A stretch of DNA of 64,000 nt, taken from positions 17,750,608 through 17,814,607 of the forward strand of contig JAVTVX010000001.1 of the NCBI GenBank assembly GCA_033439265.1. The letters run 5' to 3'. This DNA comes from Dillenia suffruticosa (lineage: Eukaryota; Streptophyta; Magnoliopsida; Dilleniales; Dilleniaceae). The notes beneath the pieces are model-generated. The model was given only the letters and a program-made list of their open reading frames with translations, searched no databases and was not told the DNA's origin. The translations under genes and the position numbers were made by a program. Of the stretch, positions 50,880 through 63,400 are shown piece after piece (the stretch's first letter is position 1; every line of letters starts with the position of its first letter).

Positions 50880-51420
50880 GTAAGGAATGGTGGCAGAAAT
50901 GGAGGAAAGAAAACAAGATCTGATTAGTGAAGCAGACAAATAAGGTCAAAGGAACCCAATATTGCATAATGAAACAAAAAGGCAATGGTGGCAGAAGTGG
51001 AGGAAAGAAAACAAGATCTGATCAATCAATCTGACAAATATGGTCCAAGGAATCCAATACATTATGCTGAAAGGTTCGACTTTGTTCGCATGGTAAAGCA
51101 GTTGCTAGCATGTAATAAGTATGCGGTCTATTCCATGGGGACAATGATGGTACAACTCTGCTCGACATTGCAGCCATTAGCGCAGTGTGTCTGCAATGGA
51201 AGAGTTGGTCTCAAACCGTCCAGATTGTTATGAGCTGGTTGATTTTAAGGGACGAAAAGATGATGTTCATAATGCAGTGGAAAGAACATGAGGAAAAGGC
51301 CGTAATTGAATGCAATATTGAATCGTACCTGCCAAGCAAAGCAGGGAAGAAATTTACTCTTTGGACAGCCTCATCAACAGGAAAGACGATGATGGTAAAA
51401 CCTGTAACTTTCTAAACATC
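50880..51420 (+). pseudogene. Ankyrin-repeat gene fragment (decayed paralogue of the 54-kb gene)
   Basis: Translation in more than one frame gives IHYAERFDFVRMVKQLLACN, DGTTLLDIAAISA and a KDDDGKT block, which align with exon 2 of the ANK-PGG gene (HYAVRLDFKSQVKLLLACD, NGRTALQIGAIHG, GDDNDGNTP). Frameshifts and stops break it, and the PGG part is absent. Its first about 90 bp are tandemly duplicated (50882-50970 and 50975-51065, sharing GGAGGAAAGAAAACAAGATC). Confidence 0.8.
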
Positions 51421-53562
51421 CTTATGCAGATTTATATCGAAGTCATGACAATATATATCCATGTTTCATTCTGCTATGTCATGGTACATACTAGTAGGAA
51501 TCCCTACCCTTCCCCTTTACATGCTACCTGACAATGTATTCATTACGTGTTAAAGCTAAATTCTTAATGACCAGGAGCTTCAAACGTTACTCTACTGACT
51601 TGAAACCCTTATTTGTAATAAACATATTGAATTCTGAGTTTTGCTCCCTGTTGTTGCTAAGCCAAAAAAAGGGGGAAAAGGATTTGTTTTCTTAAAATTT
51701 ACTGTTTCTAAACGAGAGTGAGGCAGTGCCTTACCCTTTCCCACTTTTGGTTTTCTCTAAGGTTGATTTTTTATGCAACATAAACGGAGCATAATATTCA
51801 GAATCACAAAACTGCCTCCTTTTTTTCTTTTTTGGTTACGATTCGAACCCTCGATTTTAGGGTTGGGAAAGGAGAATTATGATCTCTCCTCTTCCATATT
51901 CTCTCTCTCTCTCTCATTTCTAGGGTGATCAATTGAAGAATCGAGCTGTGGACTGGGAGATCAGGTACTGGTCATTAGGATAGATCTTAATGATACGTTG
52001 AATACCCGCTTTGTACTTCCTCAATGTGCAACATTTAGTGTAATTTAGAAAACTGGACCATATCAAATTTAGTGATTTTGATTATTATTTTTTTAATCCA
52101 TATAATGCTGCTCTTATTATTATTATTTACACATATAGGCTTTGCTCTTTTTTTTTTTTTTTTTTTTTTTTTAAGAATTAAAAAAAAAATACTTAAACTT
52201 CTATTTCTTGTTTCCTAAAGGAGAACATCATGAGGTGTCCCATGAGCAAACCTATTGTTGATATCTTCTTCTCCGAGTCAACTCGAGAGGAAAAGCCCCA
52301 AAAATAATAAACAATATAAAAAATAATAAAAAAAAGTTCTTCCTCTCATTTAAGAATTAATAACATTGAATTTAGTTTCTTTTGATATAAAAATTTAAAG
52401 CCATTATTCTTATAATAGGTTAAAGTGATATTAGTTATTAGACAAAATGATAAAGTTTGGTCATAATCATAATCTTTTTAAAATTTAAAAATTATATAAA
52501 TATGGTTCGATTCAAATTTGAATTTAGTTAAAAAAAAAAAAAATCAAATAAGGGGATTCCAAATTTAGGCACATTTGTTGAGAAGAGAGTAATTAATTAT
52601 GTTTGATGAGGTTGTTTAGAGGTACTAATTGCAAAAGGAAACGTGATTTTCTTTAAGCTCACTTGGTGTATAAAGTGTTCCGAACTTAGTACGGGGGGAT
52701 AAGGGAAATGTGAGGGTATATATATGCAGGTTTTTTTTTACATTTTTTACAAAAAAGATTATTTTTACGTTTCGAATCCGTGATCTCGAGATCACCATCA
52801 AAACAATTCAACCCGTGACCTCAAGGTTTGCAACATTTTTTTTCCTTAAAATAGAATTTATATATTAATCATAATTTCTTAATCTTGCTCCAAGAGGAGA
52901 CCAAAATGTGGAGCGCCGGTGGGAACTACGCTTCCTATTGAAATTGGGGTGCTTCTGCCTTATATGCCTTACACTTCCTATAATTATAATTATAATTATA
53001 ATATTTGAACGGATGGTCTTTATTTAGATAAATTCATGTTTATTTTAAAATATTTTGTGACTACTTTATTCTGAAATAAGGATTAACAGATATTAAAAAT
53101 CTAATCATCGTTGCAAAAGAACTGTTCATTCGGCTCAAACAGTACTGTTTCAAATCAATGGATACTATTTCAAATATGGACCTAAGGTTAGAATTTTAAT
53201 AAAATATTTCAAATCTTTATTATTTCCCAATTTAAACATTTCAAATTTTTTGTTATCGATTAGGATACATTAATTTTAAGTAATTAATCATTGCAATTGC
53301 AAGTTAGAGTCGAGTCACAAATATTTATACCAATAAATTATAATTCAATTATTATTATCTTTTTTTTTTTTTATTTCAAGTTTAAAACTCTCCGATATAC
53401 AAAAAAAGTGTTTCTTAATCAAGATATGAGTTTAATTTGCGATTTAAGTATGAAATCGATTATATTGGGAGACGCTTACCCTTTTAAGAGAGATCTCAGT
53501 GGGATCGATTCGGATTAGTTGGGACGAACCTCCAAACACCAGTGGTGGATTGAGTCCAAGGG

Positions 53563-53605
<43 letters not shown>

Positions 53606-53860
53606 CTACACCCCAGGCATCTTAACACTTACTTTTTTGTTATTCTCTCAAAATTCGTACTTTCAAGTTCTAAATTTTCTTCTTCTTTTACGTGTCAAAT
53701 GTCTACACTATTTTGAAAATAGTATCACTACAACAGGCAGAAAAAGATCTTCCAAAACCATGGTCTGTGATGATAAAAAAACAGATTACAAAAAAAGTGA
53801 AGATGCAGAAATTGAAGATTCGAAATCGTGCCTACACGCGATAATCCAAAAAGTAGGGAG
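51421..53860. other. AT-rich spacer
   Basis: No gene seen. It contains a T run of more than 20 at about 52149-52172, a TTATAA repeat at 52978-53001, SINE-like box B remnants near 52770-52830 (too diverged to call), and (TA)n at 53565-53603. Confidence 0.6.
53565..53603. repeat. (TA)n microsatellite
   Basis: A pure TA dinucleotide run of about 39 bp. Confidence 0.95.
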
Positions 53861-53866
53861 CGTTTT

Positions 53867-54175
53867 TTTTGGGGGGGGGTGGGTTGCTTTCCTTGGAGAT
53901 GAGAGCTAAACTTTTCTTATGTCCACAGATACGGAAAAGAATTTGGGGCAGAGAGGGGGGCGGGGGTTGGGTGGGTCATGTTGGGAGAGAACTTCGGTTG
54001 TGGGGTCATGTTGGTTTGCTTGGACATGGGAGCTAAACTTTTCTTTATGTCCCAAAATGTGGAAGAGAATTTGGGATGTGGGGTCATGTTTGTTTGCTTG
54101 GACATGGGGGCTATATTTTCCTTATGTGTGTCCAAAAAAGTAGAAAAGAAATTGGGTCGAGGGCTTTATTTTATC
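53867..54175. repeat. G-rich repeat upstream of the ANK gene, partly tandem
   Basis: The first half matches 38881-39035. The second half repeats itself: GGGGTCATGTTGGTTTGCTT (about 54001) and GGGGTCATGTTTGTTTGCTT (about 54080), each followed by GGACATGG and an AACTTTTC/ATATTTTC block, a unit of about 78 bp. It ends about 80 bp before the ANK start codon, so it probably overlaps the promoter. Confidence 0.8.
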
Positions 54176-54253
54176 AGTCAAAAAATTGGGGTGGGGGGGA
54201 GAAAAATTTCTACCAAAATAAAAAATAATAATAATTAAAAAAAACAGAGAGAG

Positions 54254-56297
54254 ATGGATTCAAGGCTGTATAAAGCCATCATGGAAGGTAAAATTGAAAT
54301 CCTAAGAGAGTTTGAGAAAGAGTATGAAGTTCAGATCACTACAAACAAAAATACAGTCCTTCACATTGCTGCTCAGTTTGGCCAAATCCGGTGTGTAGAG
54401 GAGATCATATTAAAATCCTCATGCACAAGTCGACGATCACTTTTGCTGCAACAAAATGCAAATGGCGAGACCGCTCTTCTCCTCGCCTCAAGGCAAGGAT
54501 CTCGTCGGATGGTTCAAGCTCTCGTTGATGCAGCCAACAGTTGTGATCATCCTCAACAAGACGTTGATCAAGAAGTCGGTGAAACCTGTCGTGGTGCAAG
54601 CGCAACAGTCAGAAAAATGCTAAGCATTGTGGATAACAAGAGAAACACTTGCTTGCATTGGGCAGTCAAGTATTATTTTGTTAAGGTGGTGAATATATTA
54701 CTAGCGGCTTGTACCCCTGATCTTGAAGATCAAATTGAACAGTCTTATTGGGTCAATGAGGCTGGAGAAACTCCACTTTATTTGGCTGCTGAGAGAGGGT
54801 ATACTGACTTGGTGTCTGCAATATTGGACAATTGCAAATCACCTGCTAATCAAGGCCCCGGAGGTCGGACTGCTCTGCATGCGGCTGTGATTAACAATCA
54901 TGAAGGTGGACCCCTTTATCCTTTTTTCCTGCTAGCCAAATAGTAATGCTAGAGGTGCCCCGGAAAAAAAAATCAAATATTACTGAATATAATGTCGCAC
55001 ACTTTAATTGGTTTGTTGAAGTATCATTACTGCTAAGCATAATTTGGGTGAAAGAATGTTGAAATTTCACCTTTTCTTATATATATGCCTTTCTTCACAA
55101 AATTCTCATGTTATATATGCTTACGACTATTTTTGATTATGAAGCAATGGTAGAAAAATTATTAGAAAAACAGGTGGGTCTGATCAAAGAAGCAGACCAG
55201 GATGGGTGGACTTCACTACACTACGCTGTGCGGTTGGACTTCAAATCTCAGGTGAAGCTCTTGCTAGCGTGTGACAAATCAGTAGCTTACGCAAAGGACA
55301 ACAATGGCAGGACTGCTCTCCAAATTGGAGCCATTCACGGCAAATCAAATGCAATGCTAGTGCTTATAGATGCCTGCCCAGATTGCATTGAACTGGTTGA
55401 TAATGAAGGAAGAAATGTACTTCATAACGCAATAAAGCATAAACATCTTCGTGCAGCCAATTGCATATTGAAAAGCTCATTTTCTTCACTTGACTGGCTT
55501 CTCAATGGAGACGACAATGATGGCAACACCCCTTGCCATCTTGTTGCATTGGATGGTCTTGACTGCGAGGAACTTGTCAATAGTTCTAGAGTGGATTATA
55601 ATGCCATGAATAAGCAAGACTTGACTCCACTAGATGTGGCACTACAGAACAAGGTATGTAGTCCTTGGCCAAGCATGCATGCATTTTGCTATTGATGTAT
55701 ACCTTTCTGAAATTGAAAAACTCTCGCGAAAAATCACAGGACAACTTAATATTTTTAACCATGGATGATGGCGTTAAAGGTAAGCGAAGGGTGAGTAAAG
55801 AAGATGGTGGCACGGAAATCGGTGAACAAGATGTTAAGACTCTCATGGAAGCAAGCAATTACCACTTGGTAGTGGCAGCACTAATTGCAACCGTAACCTT
55901 TGCAGCAGGTTTCACCTTGCCAGGCGGATTGTACAGTGATCCAGATCACCTTCCAGGCACTCCAATTCTGGCGCAAAAAGCTGCCTTCCAGGCCTTTGTT
56001 ATAATGAATGCTCTGGCCAATCTACTTTCTGTCTCTGCTCTTTTCATCTACTTCATCTTATTCATGCTTGGCTACAGGGAGAAGCGGCCTTTCGAGAGAG
56101 CTTACTATCTTGCTGGTTTCCTCACAAGCACTTCCATCGCAGCCATGATGGTTGCATTTGCTACAGGCATCAACTCTGTGCTCCACAGAACTCCGGGACT
56201 CGCAATTGTTGCCTGTTTTATTAGCTGCTCCTTCTTCATCCTCTATGTTCCCTTCGGCCTCATCCTCTTTTTAAGAATGAAACCTGCACGTTTTTGA
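54254..56297 (+). CDS. Ankyrin-repeat / PGG-domain membrane protein (ACD6-like family)
   Basis: Three exons: 54254-54905, 55145-55653 and 55740-56297 (stop TGA), GT-AG introns with matching phases, 572 residues. Residues about 30-380 form ankyrin repeats (TVLHIAAQFGQIRCVEEIIL, GETPLYLAAERGYTDLVSAI, GRTALHAAVINNHEAMVEKL, GWTSLHYAVRLDFKSQVKLL, GNTPCHLVALDG). The C-terminal part is a PGG domain (YHLVVAALIATVTFAAGFTL) with about four membrane helices and a short RMKPARF tail. The family includes ACD6 and ITN1, plasma-membrane proteins in immunity and stress signalling. Which member this is cannot be told. A 5' leader ending AGAGAGAG precedes the ATG. A decayed paralogue lies at 50.9 kb. Confidence 0.93.
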
Positions 56298-57693
56298 TCC
56301 CCTATGTGCTTCTAATATAGGTTTCACCTCAATCAAGCAGATCTTAATCTATAATTGGGTGTGGGACAAAAAGGAAAGGAAAAGCAGGTGTTCTTATCAA
56401 AGAAACAAATTGTTGGGAGTTTTTTCCTCGTAGAGCAGTGAGCTTTATAACATTCACAACTATCCTTCACAATTAATTGAGACAACACCACACATAAGTT
56501 GAATGCAGAAAAAAGCATTGAAATTCCAAAAATACCAATTAATTGAATCCAATTGTACATGATATAAGTGATTATCCCTTGACAATTATTTTACTCTGGA
56601 CACTGTCCTCTGACAGAACGACAAATAAGACAAACTCCACATAAACATCACAAACTGGCAAATAAACAGGACATACAAGAGGTCGTAACTTGCAAGTTGT
56701 CAGCCAACAATTAACATTGACAAACAAGTAAGGGAGCTATAGAAAAATTCACTGTCTTCTCATTTTCTTCTTCTTTTCATTTTTATCCTTTTCTTCCTTT
56801 TGTTGCTTAATCGCTATTACAATGTTAAGCAACACCGCGTGCACTTGTTTCTTTTTGTCAATGGCCTAAGCGAATAGGGGAGGCAACATTACTGATGTGG
56901 GAAGCAGTGGCCCATCGGAACCGTCCCCTTGCAAGGAAGAAAGACCTTCCCACCTTGTAACAAAACTGGGGCTGAGATTGAATTCTTTATCTCATCTGTG
57001 CTTCTGATAGGGCACTGGGTTTCATCACTGAAATCACCAAGTTTTAATTATCCTCATAAACACTCCATAAAAGAAGTGATGGGCATTATCCTCCTCATGA
57101 CATACTTGATAGGATCTGAAGAATTGAATAAAACCCAATAAAATAACTGGCTGGTTGTGATGAAGAAAACGCGAAACTCTCAAAACATTGAAAAGAAAAA
57201 GTCATTATGCACCCTCCAGGTCGGTTCCATATAATCACTATGTTGAAAAAAAAATAATGAAAATTCTACCATGAATCCATAAAAGGTTAAGGATGAAGTG
57301 CTGTCATCACACAATTGTCTGTAATCACTCCAAGTTGGGAACGGTGATGGGTAAGTACAGAAATATGACTAAGATTTTCATAAATTAAAATTTTTTAAAA
57401 AACAATAAAATTTAAAACACTACAAGATCGAAGATATTATGTTTTCATTCGTATAAAAAAAATAAAAAAAATAATTGATACCATTGTTGGCGAATACTAG
57501 TCCTAGCCACACTCAAATTCCTTTCCCTATGCAATGGTGGAGAGTCCATACCCATTTTACGTTTATCAGTCTAGTTGAATTCCTGTGTGTAATAAACAAC
57601 AACCTATCCATTGTAAATGTTGGTGGAAGAGAAATTCCAAAATATTCTGTCAATATAGTTTTTTTTTTTCTTTTGTTTTTTGGAATATGGAGA

Positions 57694-57728
<35 letters not shown>

Positions 57729-57833
57729 AGCATTCCATTATCGAAGGGAGAGAAGTTGAAGAACCCCAAGTTCAATTTCATTCTAAACGACCAATTCGAT
57801 GAGGAGAGAGAGAAAGAGAGAGAGAGAGACGTG
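56298..57833. other. ANK gene 3' UTR and spacer
   Basis: No gene seen. Moderately AT-rich to 57470. (CT)n at 57697-57728 and (GA)n at 57803-57828 stand 75 bp apart and are complementary, so they could pair as a hairpin. Confidence 0.55.
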
Positions 57834-58449
57834 TAGGCTGTGAAAATGATATATATATTTTTTATTTTTTTTAGTTCAACTTGTCATTTTTGTCAAGAAT
57901 TCAGTTAAACTTTTTTTTTTTTTTTTTTTTTTTGTGGATATAATAAATGATTTCTATTTATCTAATAAAAAAACTTTTATTTAAAGATAATGGTTTGTGT
58001 TTATTACTTTTTTTTATTCGGTTGTATAAATTGATTTTACTTATTTATTTATGGTATATGTTAAATATTATTTTTAAATTGATTTTTTTTAAATTAACTT
58101 TTGAGTTATACTTTTTTTTTTTAATTCATACTCAGTAAAAATTTACACAATAATATGGTTTGAATTTTATTAGAAAAAGAAAAATTGGCATTAGGAAAAA
58201 AAAAGGAAAAAGAAAAGGACAAAATAATATTCAACAAAGGGTTTGAATGTTTCAACATAAATAATATTCAACGCAACACGGTGGAGGGCGCGAGTGCCTC
58301 GTTCGGTCAAAATTCAAACTTTACGTGACTACTACTACGCCCACATAATCCATTCATGCACTTGCACTCTCTCTCTCTCTTTCTCCATTTTTATTATTTG
58401 AAGTCCACAGGTAGCTTCCAGGGAAATGGAGGAAAAGTTTCTTCTCTAC

Positions 58450-59457
58450 TTAAATCAGCGCTCTCTCCACTTCTTTCTCCACCTCCTCTGCTTGAAGCTG
58501 TCAATGTCATAGGCACAAACAAACACTATAAACACACTTTTCTCATTTTGTCCTCACTCAAAGAGAGAGAGAGAGAGAGAGAAAGAGAGTACCTTGGTTT
58601 CAATCTCCAATACTGCACAAAGTTGTTCACAGGAGAAGTTGGATTGGATTGATCTAATTTTGATACCCAAATTCTCCAAACACTGAAAAACTCCAAGCAT
58701 CGAATCAATCCCAGATGAAGCTTTATTTACAGTGACTCTAATCTTAGCTACTTTAGTTTCCTTCTCTTCCTCTTCAATTTTATTTCTCATCAACTCTTCA
58801 CTTCTCTTCTCCAACTCTTTCTTGTAGCTCTGCAGCTCTTGAACTTCTTTTATTGCCATTTTAACAATTGAATTCCTGTCACTCTACACCAACAAAGAAT
58901 TCAATTGTCATGTAAAAAGAGAAATAGAAGGGCGACTAGTATTCGTAAAACTCGTAAAATACCAAAAACTCGGCCGTTTTCTATTGTGTGCTACCAAATA
59001 AGATTAATATTAAAAATAAATTAATAGATATTATCTTCTTCTCATATAAACCTTTATGTAATTCTTGTCAATAATTTGAAAAAGAAAAAAAAAAGAACAA
59101 AACCAGTTTTTGAGGATTATGAAGCTAACCCACCTTGGTTTTTGGTGGCAACAAAGAATGCAAAGCATTACAATTCTCTTTCTCCTTCTTCCTTCTCATT
59201 CTCTCAGAGATCACGTGTCTCTGGCATTTATCTCTTTCCGGTTCCATAGCTTCAGATTGCTTAATCCTATTGTCACTTACACAATTCACCACTTTCTTGT
59301 TCATGCTGTTGCTGTTTAATCCAACATTGAAATTTTTTGTGCTCAAACTTTCAATGAGGTTCTCTGCATATCCTAGAAAAGCACTCTGAGGCATCTGAAG
59401 AGGCTCTTCTAACCAAAACATGTCTGGTTCAAACTCATCATCAGAAAATGATTCCAT
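58450..59457 (-). CDS. bHLH92: bHLH transcription factor, bHLH92-like, copy C (C-terminally shortened)
   Basis: Minus-strand exons 59457-59134, 58883-58593 and 58497-58450, 220 residues. Exon 1 starts MESFSDDEFEPDMFWLEE and ends with a full bHLH start (RHVISERMRRKKEKENCNAL). Exon 2 continues SDRNSIVKMAIKEVQEL and the ACT-like part. Exon 3 reads LQAEEVEKEVERALI and then an in-frame TAA at 58450-58452, where copies A and B continue for 15 more residues (EAQKKPFFHLPGSYT/M). The DNA-binding and dimerisation parts are intact, so it may still work or be an early pseudogene. It also lacks the Met-rich MNMQMKM stretch of A and B (NKK here). Intron 2 has a short (GA)n at 58560-58588. Confidence 0.8.
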
Positions 59458-59550
59458 CAACGTTTTCCTCAAATGAGGGGGGGGGGGTTTCAAAAAATTA
59501 GTGTAGTGATAGGTAATGTTATTGATGTGTTTTGGATATCATGTGTCAAT

Positions 59551-59611
59551 GTATTTATATTTTCCAATGTTTGGGTGCAGAGAGAAATTAGCACAATGAA
59601 AACGTGGTCAA
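59551..59611 (-). promoter_or_regulatory. bHLH C promoter: TATA-like box and W-box
   Basis: Minus-strand ATAAATAC at about 59551-59558 and TTGACC at 59606-59611, at the same spacing as in A and B although this unit is more diverged. Confidence 0.55.
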
Positions 59612-59830
59612 ATTGTTTTAGCCCGGAAACGACTATTCTTGTTCTTTGTTTTTTAGTCAACCTGTTCTGGGTTTTGGGATTTTTAGTAAAGGTGCCGCGT
59701 TAACCTCAGACGAAGACTTGACATCAACGAGAATGGACCTTAATCTTAGCATGTTCATACGACTAGTATGATTTTGTTTGTGACTGCCGTTTTTCTTGAA
59801 AGGTCCAAGTCCCCATCTACCTCGGGATTT

Positions 59831-60432
59831 TGTACCGTTGGGTGCTGGGGCAGAAATGAAGTTGGGCTCACAGGATTGTCCAAGAAAGCCGAAGTATTTT
59901 AACCTAGTCCACACAGGATATGAATGGAACAAATACAATCAAAATCACCATGACCATGAAAATCCGCCCCCAAAGATTGTGCAAGGATACAAGTTCACCA
60001 GATCCTGTGGACAAAACAATAGAGAAAGATGAGCAATGCCGAAACATGCATCATTAGGTCCTTACCGGGACATGGCTTTCCAGATCGTTCACATAACAAG
60101 AGATTCAAGTGCACCTTTGAAGACGGGATTTTGCGTCCATGCAGATACCATAGATGATCATGATGTTGCTGCTAATAGAAATGCAATTTTACCCTACATG
60201 GTATTCTGTAAAACTCTTTGCTAACCCAAATTTTGTATTTCAATATGGACTTCTTAACAAAATCTATACAAGTAGTCAGTCATATACAAAGCAATGTACC
60301 AATTACTGTCTCTTCGATGACAAAGGTAAATGCTTACTTTTCCATTTGACGAAGTTGATATGAAGCAGTAGCATTCTCTCTCCGGTCTTTACCAATTTTC
60401 AAGTATGAATCAGGGGGCTCAAGAGCATGAGT
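59831..60432. other. CRM gene 3' UTR / intergenic between bHLH C and the CRM gene
   Basis: No separate gene. About 60220-60370 is the sequence whose copies occur at 38310-38400 and 38570-38720. Confidence 0.55.
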
Positions 60433-63400
60433 TCAAGGAGTCTCGCTTTCAGTTTCTAGCAGCTGGTCAAGGGCATCGTCAGAGGAAATTGATTTCGAGT
60501 AGAGATTATGAATTGAGTCATTTGTATCATCTTCTTCACCGCTTTCTGCGTAATATGTTTTGAGATACGCCTCATCGTCACCATCACCTTCTTCCTATCA
60601 TCATCAAAAGGGATGAAATATCAATTAAACTACACAAATTGGAAATGGAGGCATTTTGCTCCGGTTAGGTCCCTATTCCAGCTGACATGGAACCACTAGC
60701 GGATCGCCATGTTCAACAAGCTCTCCGAAGGGCTACTCTAAATGAAGCAAAACTACTCCGATTAGAATAGGGGACTTGGGACAAGGGACAAGGAAAATAT
60801 GATATCAGGGCATTTGTGTGAGAGGCTAACCTCGGAGTTATCATCTTCAGAAGGATAAGCAGAATCTAACTTGTCATATAACTCTTCATCTCCATGGTCT
60901 TTCACAGCATCCATTTGTTCCTGTAAATGCAAGCAACAGCTAGTCTAAGTTTGGAAAGCAAAAGTGGTTTGTTGTTTTAAATGTTATCCGCAACATTAAT
61001 ATCAGATATGTCAATTAAAGAACCAGAATACTTACAATTTCAGCTCTTAGATTCTCTATTTTTGTTTGGAGACCCGAAATATGTTTATAAAGTGCCTGCG
61101 CATTAAAAGAATTTGTCCATTAGCACCATAAATAAGGAAATAACCATGCTACAAGCTTTAAGTATAAATGAAGCATGGCCATACCTCACGTCTTTGAAGC
61201 TCAATCGACCATGCCAAAGCCCTTCTCTTTGTTAATAGATTCTGTGGCCTTATTGTGGAAGGTCTCTGATAGTCTTTTCCACGGAATACGATTATTGCAT
61301 AGCCTTTTGACACCTTGTCTACTGAAACCAAGACACCCCCACTCTCTGACTCAAGTGTTAACGCAATCCTTTTGACCTCATCAAAAGTTTTAGCCTTGAC
61401 AATGATTTTAATAAGTTCACGGTACTTCCAATGCAAGTGCATATTCTCCACTGTACCATCAAAAACCCCCCGTCTACCTGAAACAAGAAGTCCTTTTCAA
61501 TAATAGTTCAATAAGCCAGGGGTGAAGACCTCAGAAGTTGCAAAACAAGTTTTACCAAGAAGCAAGAAAGCTTTCGTCCTCAGACCAAGTTTATGAAACA
61601 TAAATCTCTCCTCATCAGTTATGCTTTCTGGATCTGCTGCCCTATCAGCAGGTTTCAAATACTCTTCCACCTTAGACAAAGCCTGCTCAGCTTTCACTAT
61701 CTTTTTTTCTGCCTGAAAACGAAAAAATCATGCCATCTGGAAGTTAATCCCAGAAGTCTTATTCACTAGGGATGAGGCTACTTGATGATGGATATTTTAA
61801 ATGGTTAAATTGTAGAAGACAAAGTGGATAATCAAGAGTTTAGAGCAATGGACAACATTAGCACATCAAATTGAAGATGTGGGCTTGATTTGTGTTGGTT
61901 AAATACAGAACTTAAAAGCTCCACAAGACTTAGTTCAAAGTATTCTACAAACTAAAAAGCAAAAGCAATCACTTGAGATCAGGAGTACAATCCAATTCAA
62001 GGTTTAGAACTTACAAGTGCAAGCTTGCGCTCAAGTTTTCTAACAAGATTGGCGTGCCGAACAACTTCAGCTTCTTTCATCACCTTTTCTCTGTGGCTTT
62101 CATCCAACTTGTTTCCCCAACGTGCATCTGCATCCAAAGTTTCACCAAGGGTTCCTGCTAATCCAGATTGTTCTGATCCAGATTGCTCTGTTGTTTCAAT
62201 GCTTGGAATAACCATGGTTGAGGCCCTTAACCGTGCTTGCTCCTCTTCATCTTGCAGGGTCTTTGCTAGTCTCTCCCTCTCCAGTAAAGCTTCAGTAACT
62301 TCTGATGACAAAAAATCCTTTCCCCTATAGAAGACCAAGAACTCTTTGTTCCGGGAAAGAAGTATGCCTCCAGTCAATTTCTGCATTAATCAATCAAATT
62401 TTATACACGAATTTTCAACGAAACTTTTCAATATGTCATCTTCATACATTCAGGAGCAACCATTAGATTAGCTTGCTATAAAAAATCAACCACTAAAAGA
62501 TTCTGCAAGTGCAACTACTATTTTTGCTCAACTTTGCAATCTTGCATGCTTACAACAATTTCTGTAGCTACCATGCTTTGCCCCTCTACCATGCACCCTT
62601 CCACACACATGCAGAAGCAAAAAAAAAAAAAGAAGGAAAGATCAAACTTTATTAAGATTCATAAATCAAAGTTTCAGATTTATGTCAGATGCTTGAAAAA
62701 TAAGTGCATATTCCCTCTTTGAATTTCAAATTTATCAAGCCAAGAGAATTGAGATTCCCAGAAATAAGTAGGATACAAAAAATTCATCCTAAATTATGTG
62801 CTTCAAGTAGCTTAGTTCTCAGTTAACAAAAATGTCATACCTAAAAAGTTAGTCCAATCCTAAGACTTGGGCATGGGCATTTGGCCAATGATTAAAAACT
62901 GAACATTAGAATTCTGCATAGATAACTTATAATTCTGAACTACTCAGTCAAAATAAATATAATATATAATTTTGAACCCCTCTCACCTTTCCATAGAAAA
63001 ACAAAAGCTTATCTATTTATAAAGAAAACAAAAGTTTTTACTTTGGGTGTAAATTTTGGTCCAATCTACCTTTAATCAAAAAACTCTGAAACTGTATGAT
63101 ACCTACTCACTAACCACATTCTTGGAAAAAGGTTCCGGATCATTTTCTTTAGATTTTACAGTAAAAAGAAGAAGCTCTAGCAACTCGATCACTCATGCAC
63201 TAATTCAAGCTCCTACATTCACATTAAAAGTTTTATAGGATCAAGTTTAGCTTAAAGTTGGGGCTAATGTGGGTGCAAGGCTGACCACGTGTTTCAGTTC
63301 AATGAGGTTTTTCAGGCCCAGGTCTGACACCATAAAATGTGTTATGATCCAAGTACTAAAATCAAAAAAAGAAGGGGAAGCCATAGCCAAACCAAGTAAA

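Larger units (their letters stand above)
57834..59830. repeat. Segmental duplication unit C (bHLH gene C)
   Basis: The most diverged unit, with the same order of landmarks as A and B (GGCTGTGAAAATG, AGTTCAACTTGTCA, bHLH, AACGTGGTCAAATTG, CTTAGCATG, TTTTGTTTGTGAC). It is followed by the intact CRM gene, so this is probably the ancestral arrangement. Confidence 0.85.

Noticed and set aside
52740-52830. Possible further SINE (box B-like TTCGAATCCGTGATC)
   Set aside because: Only one motif is present; no body, tail or flanking duplication could be found.
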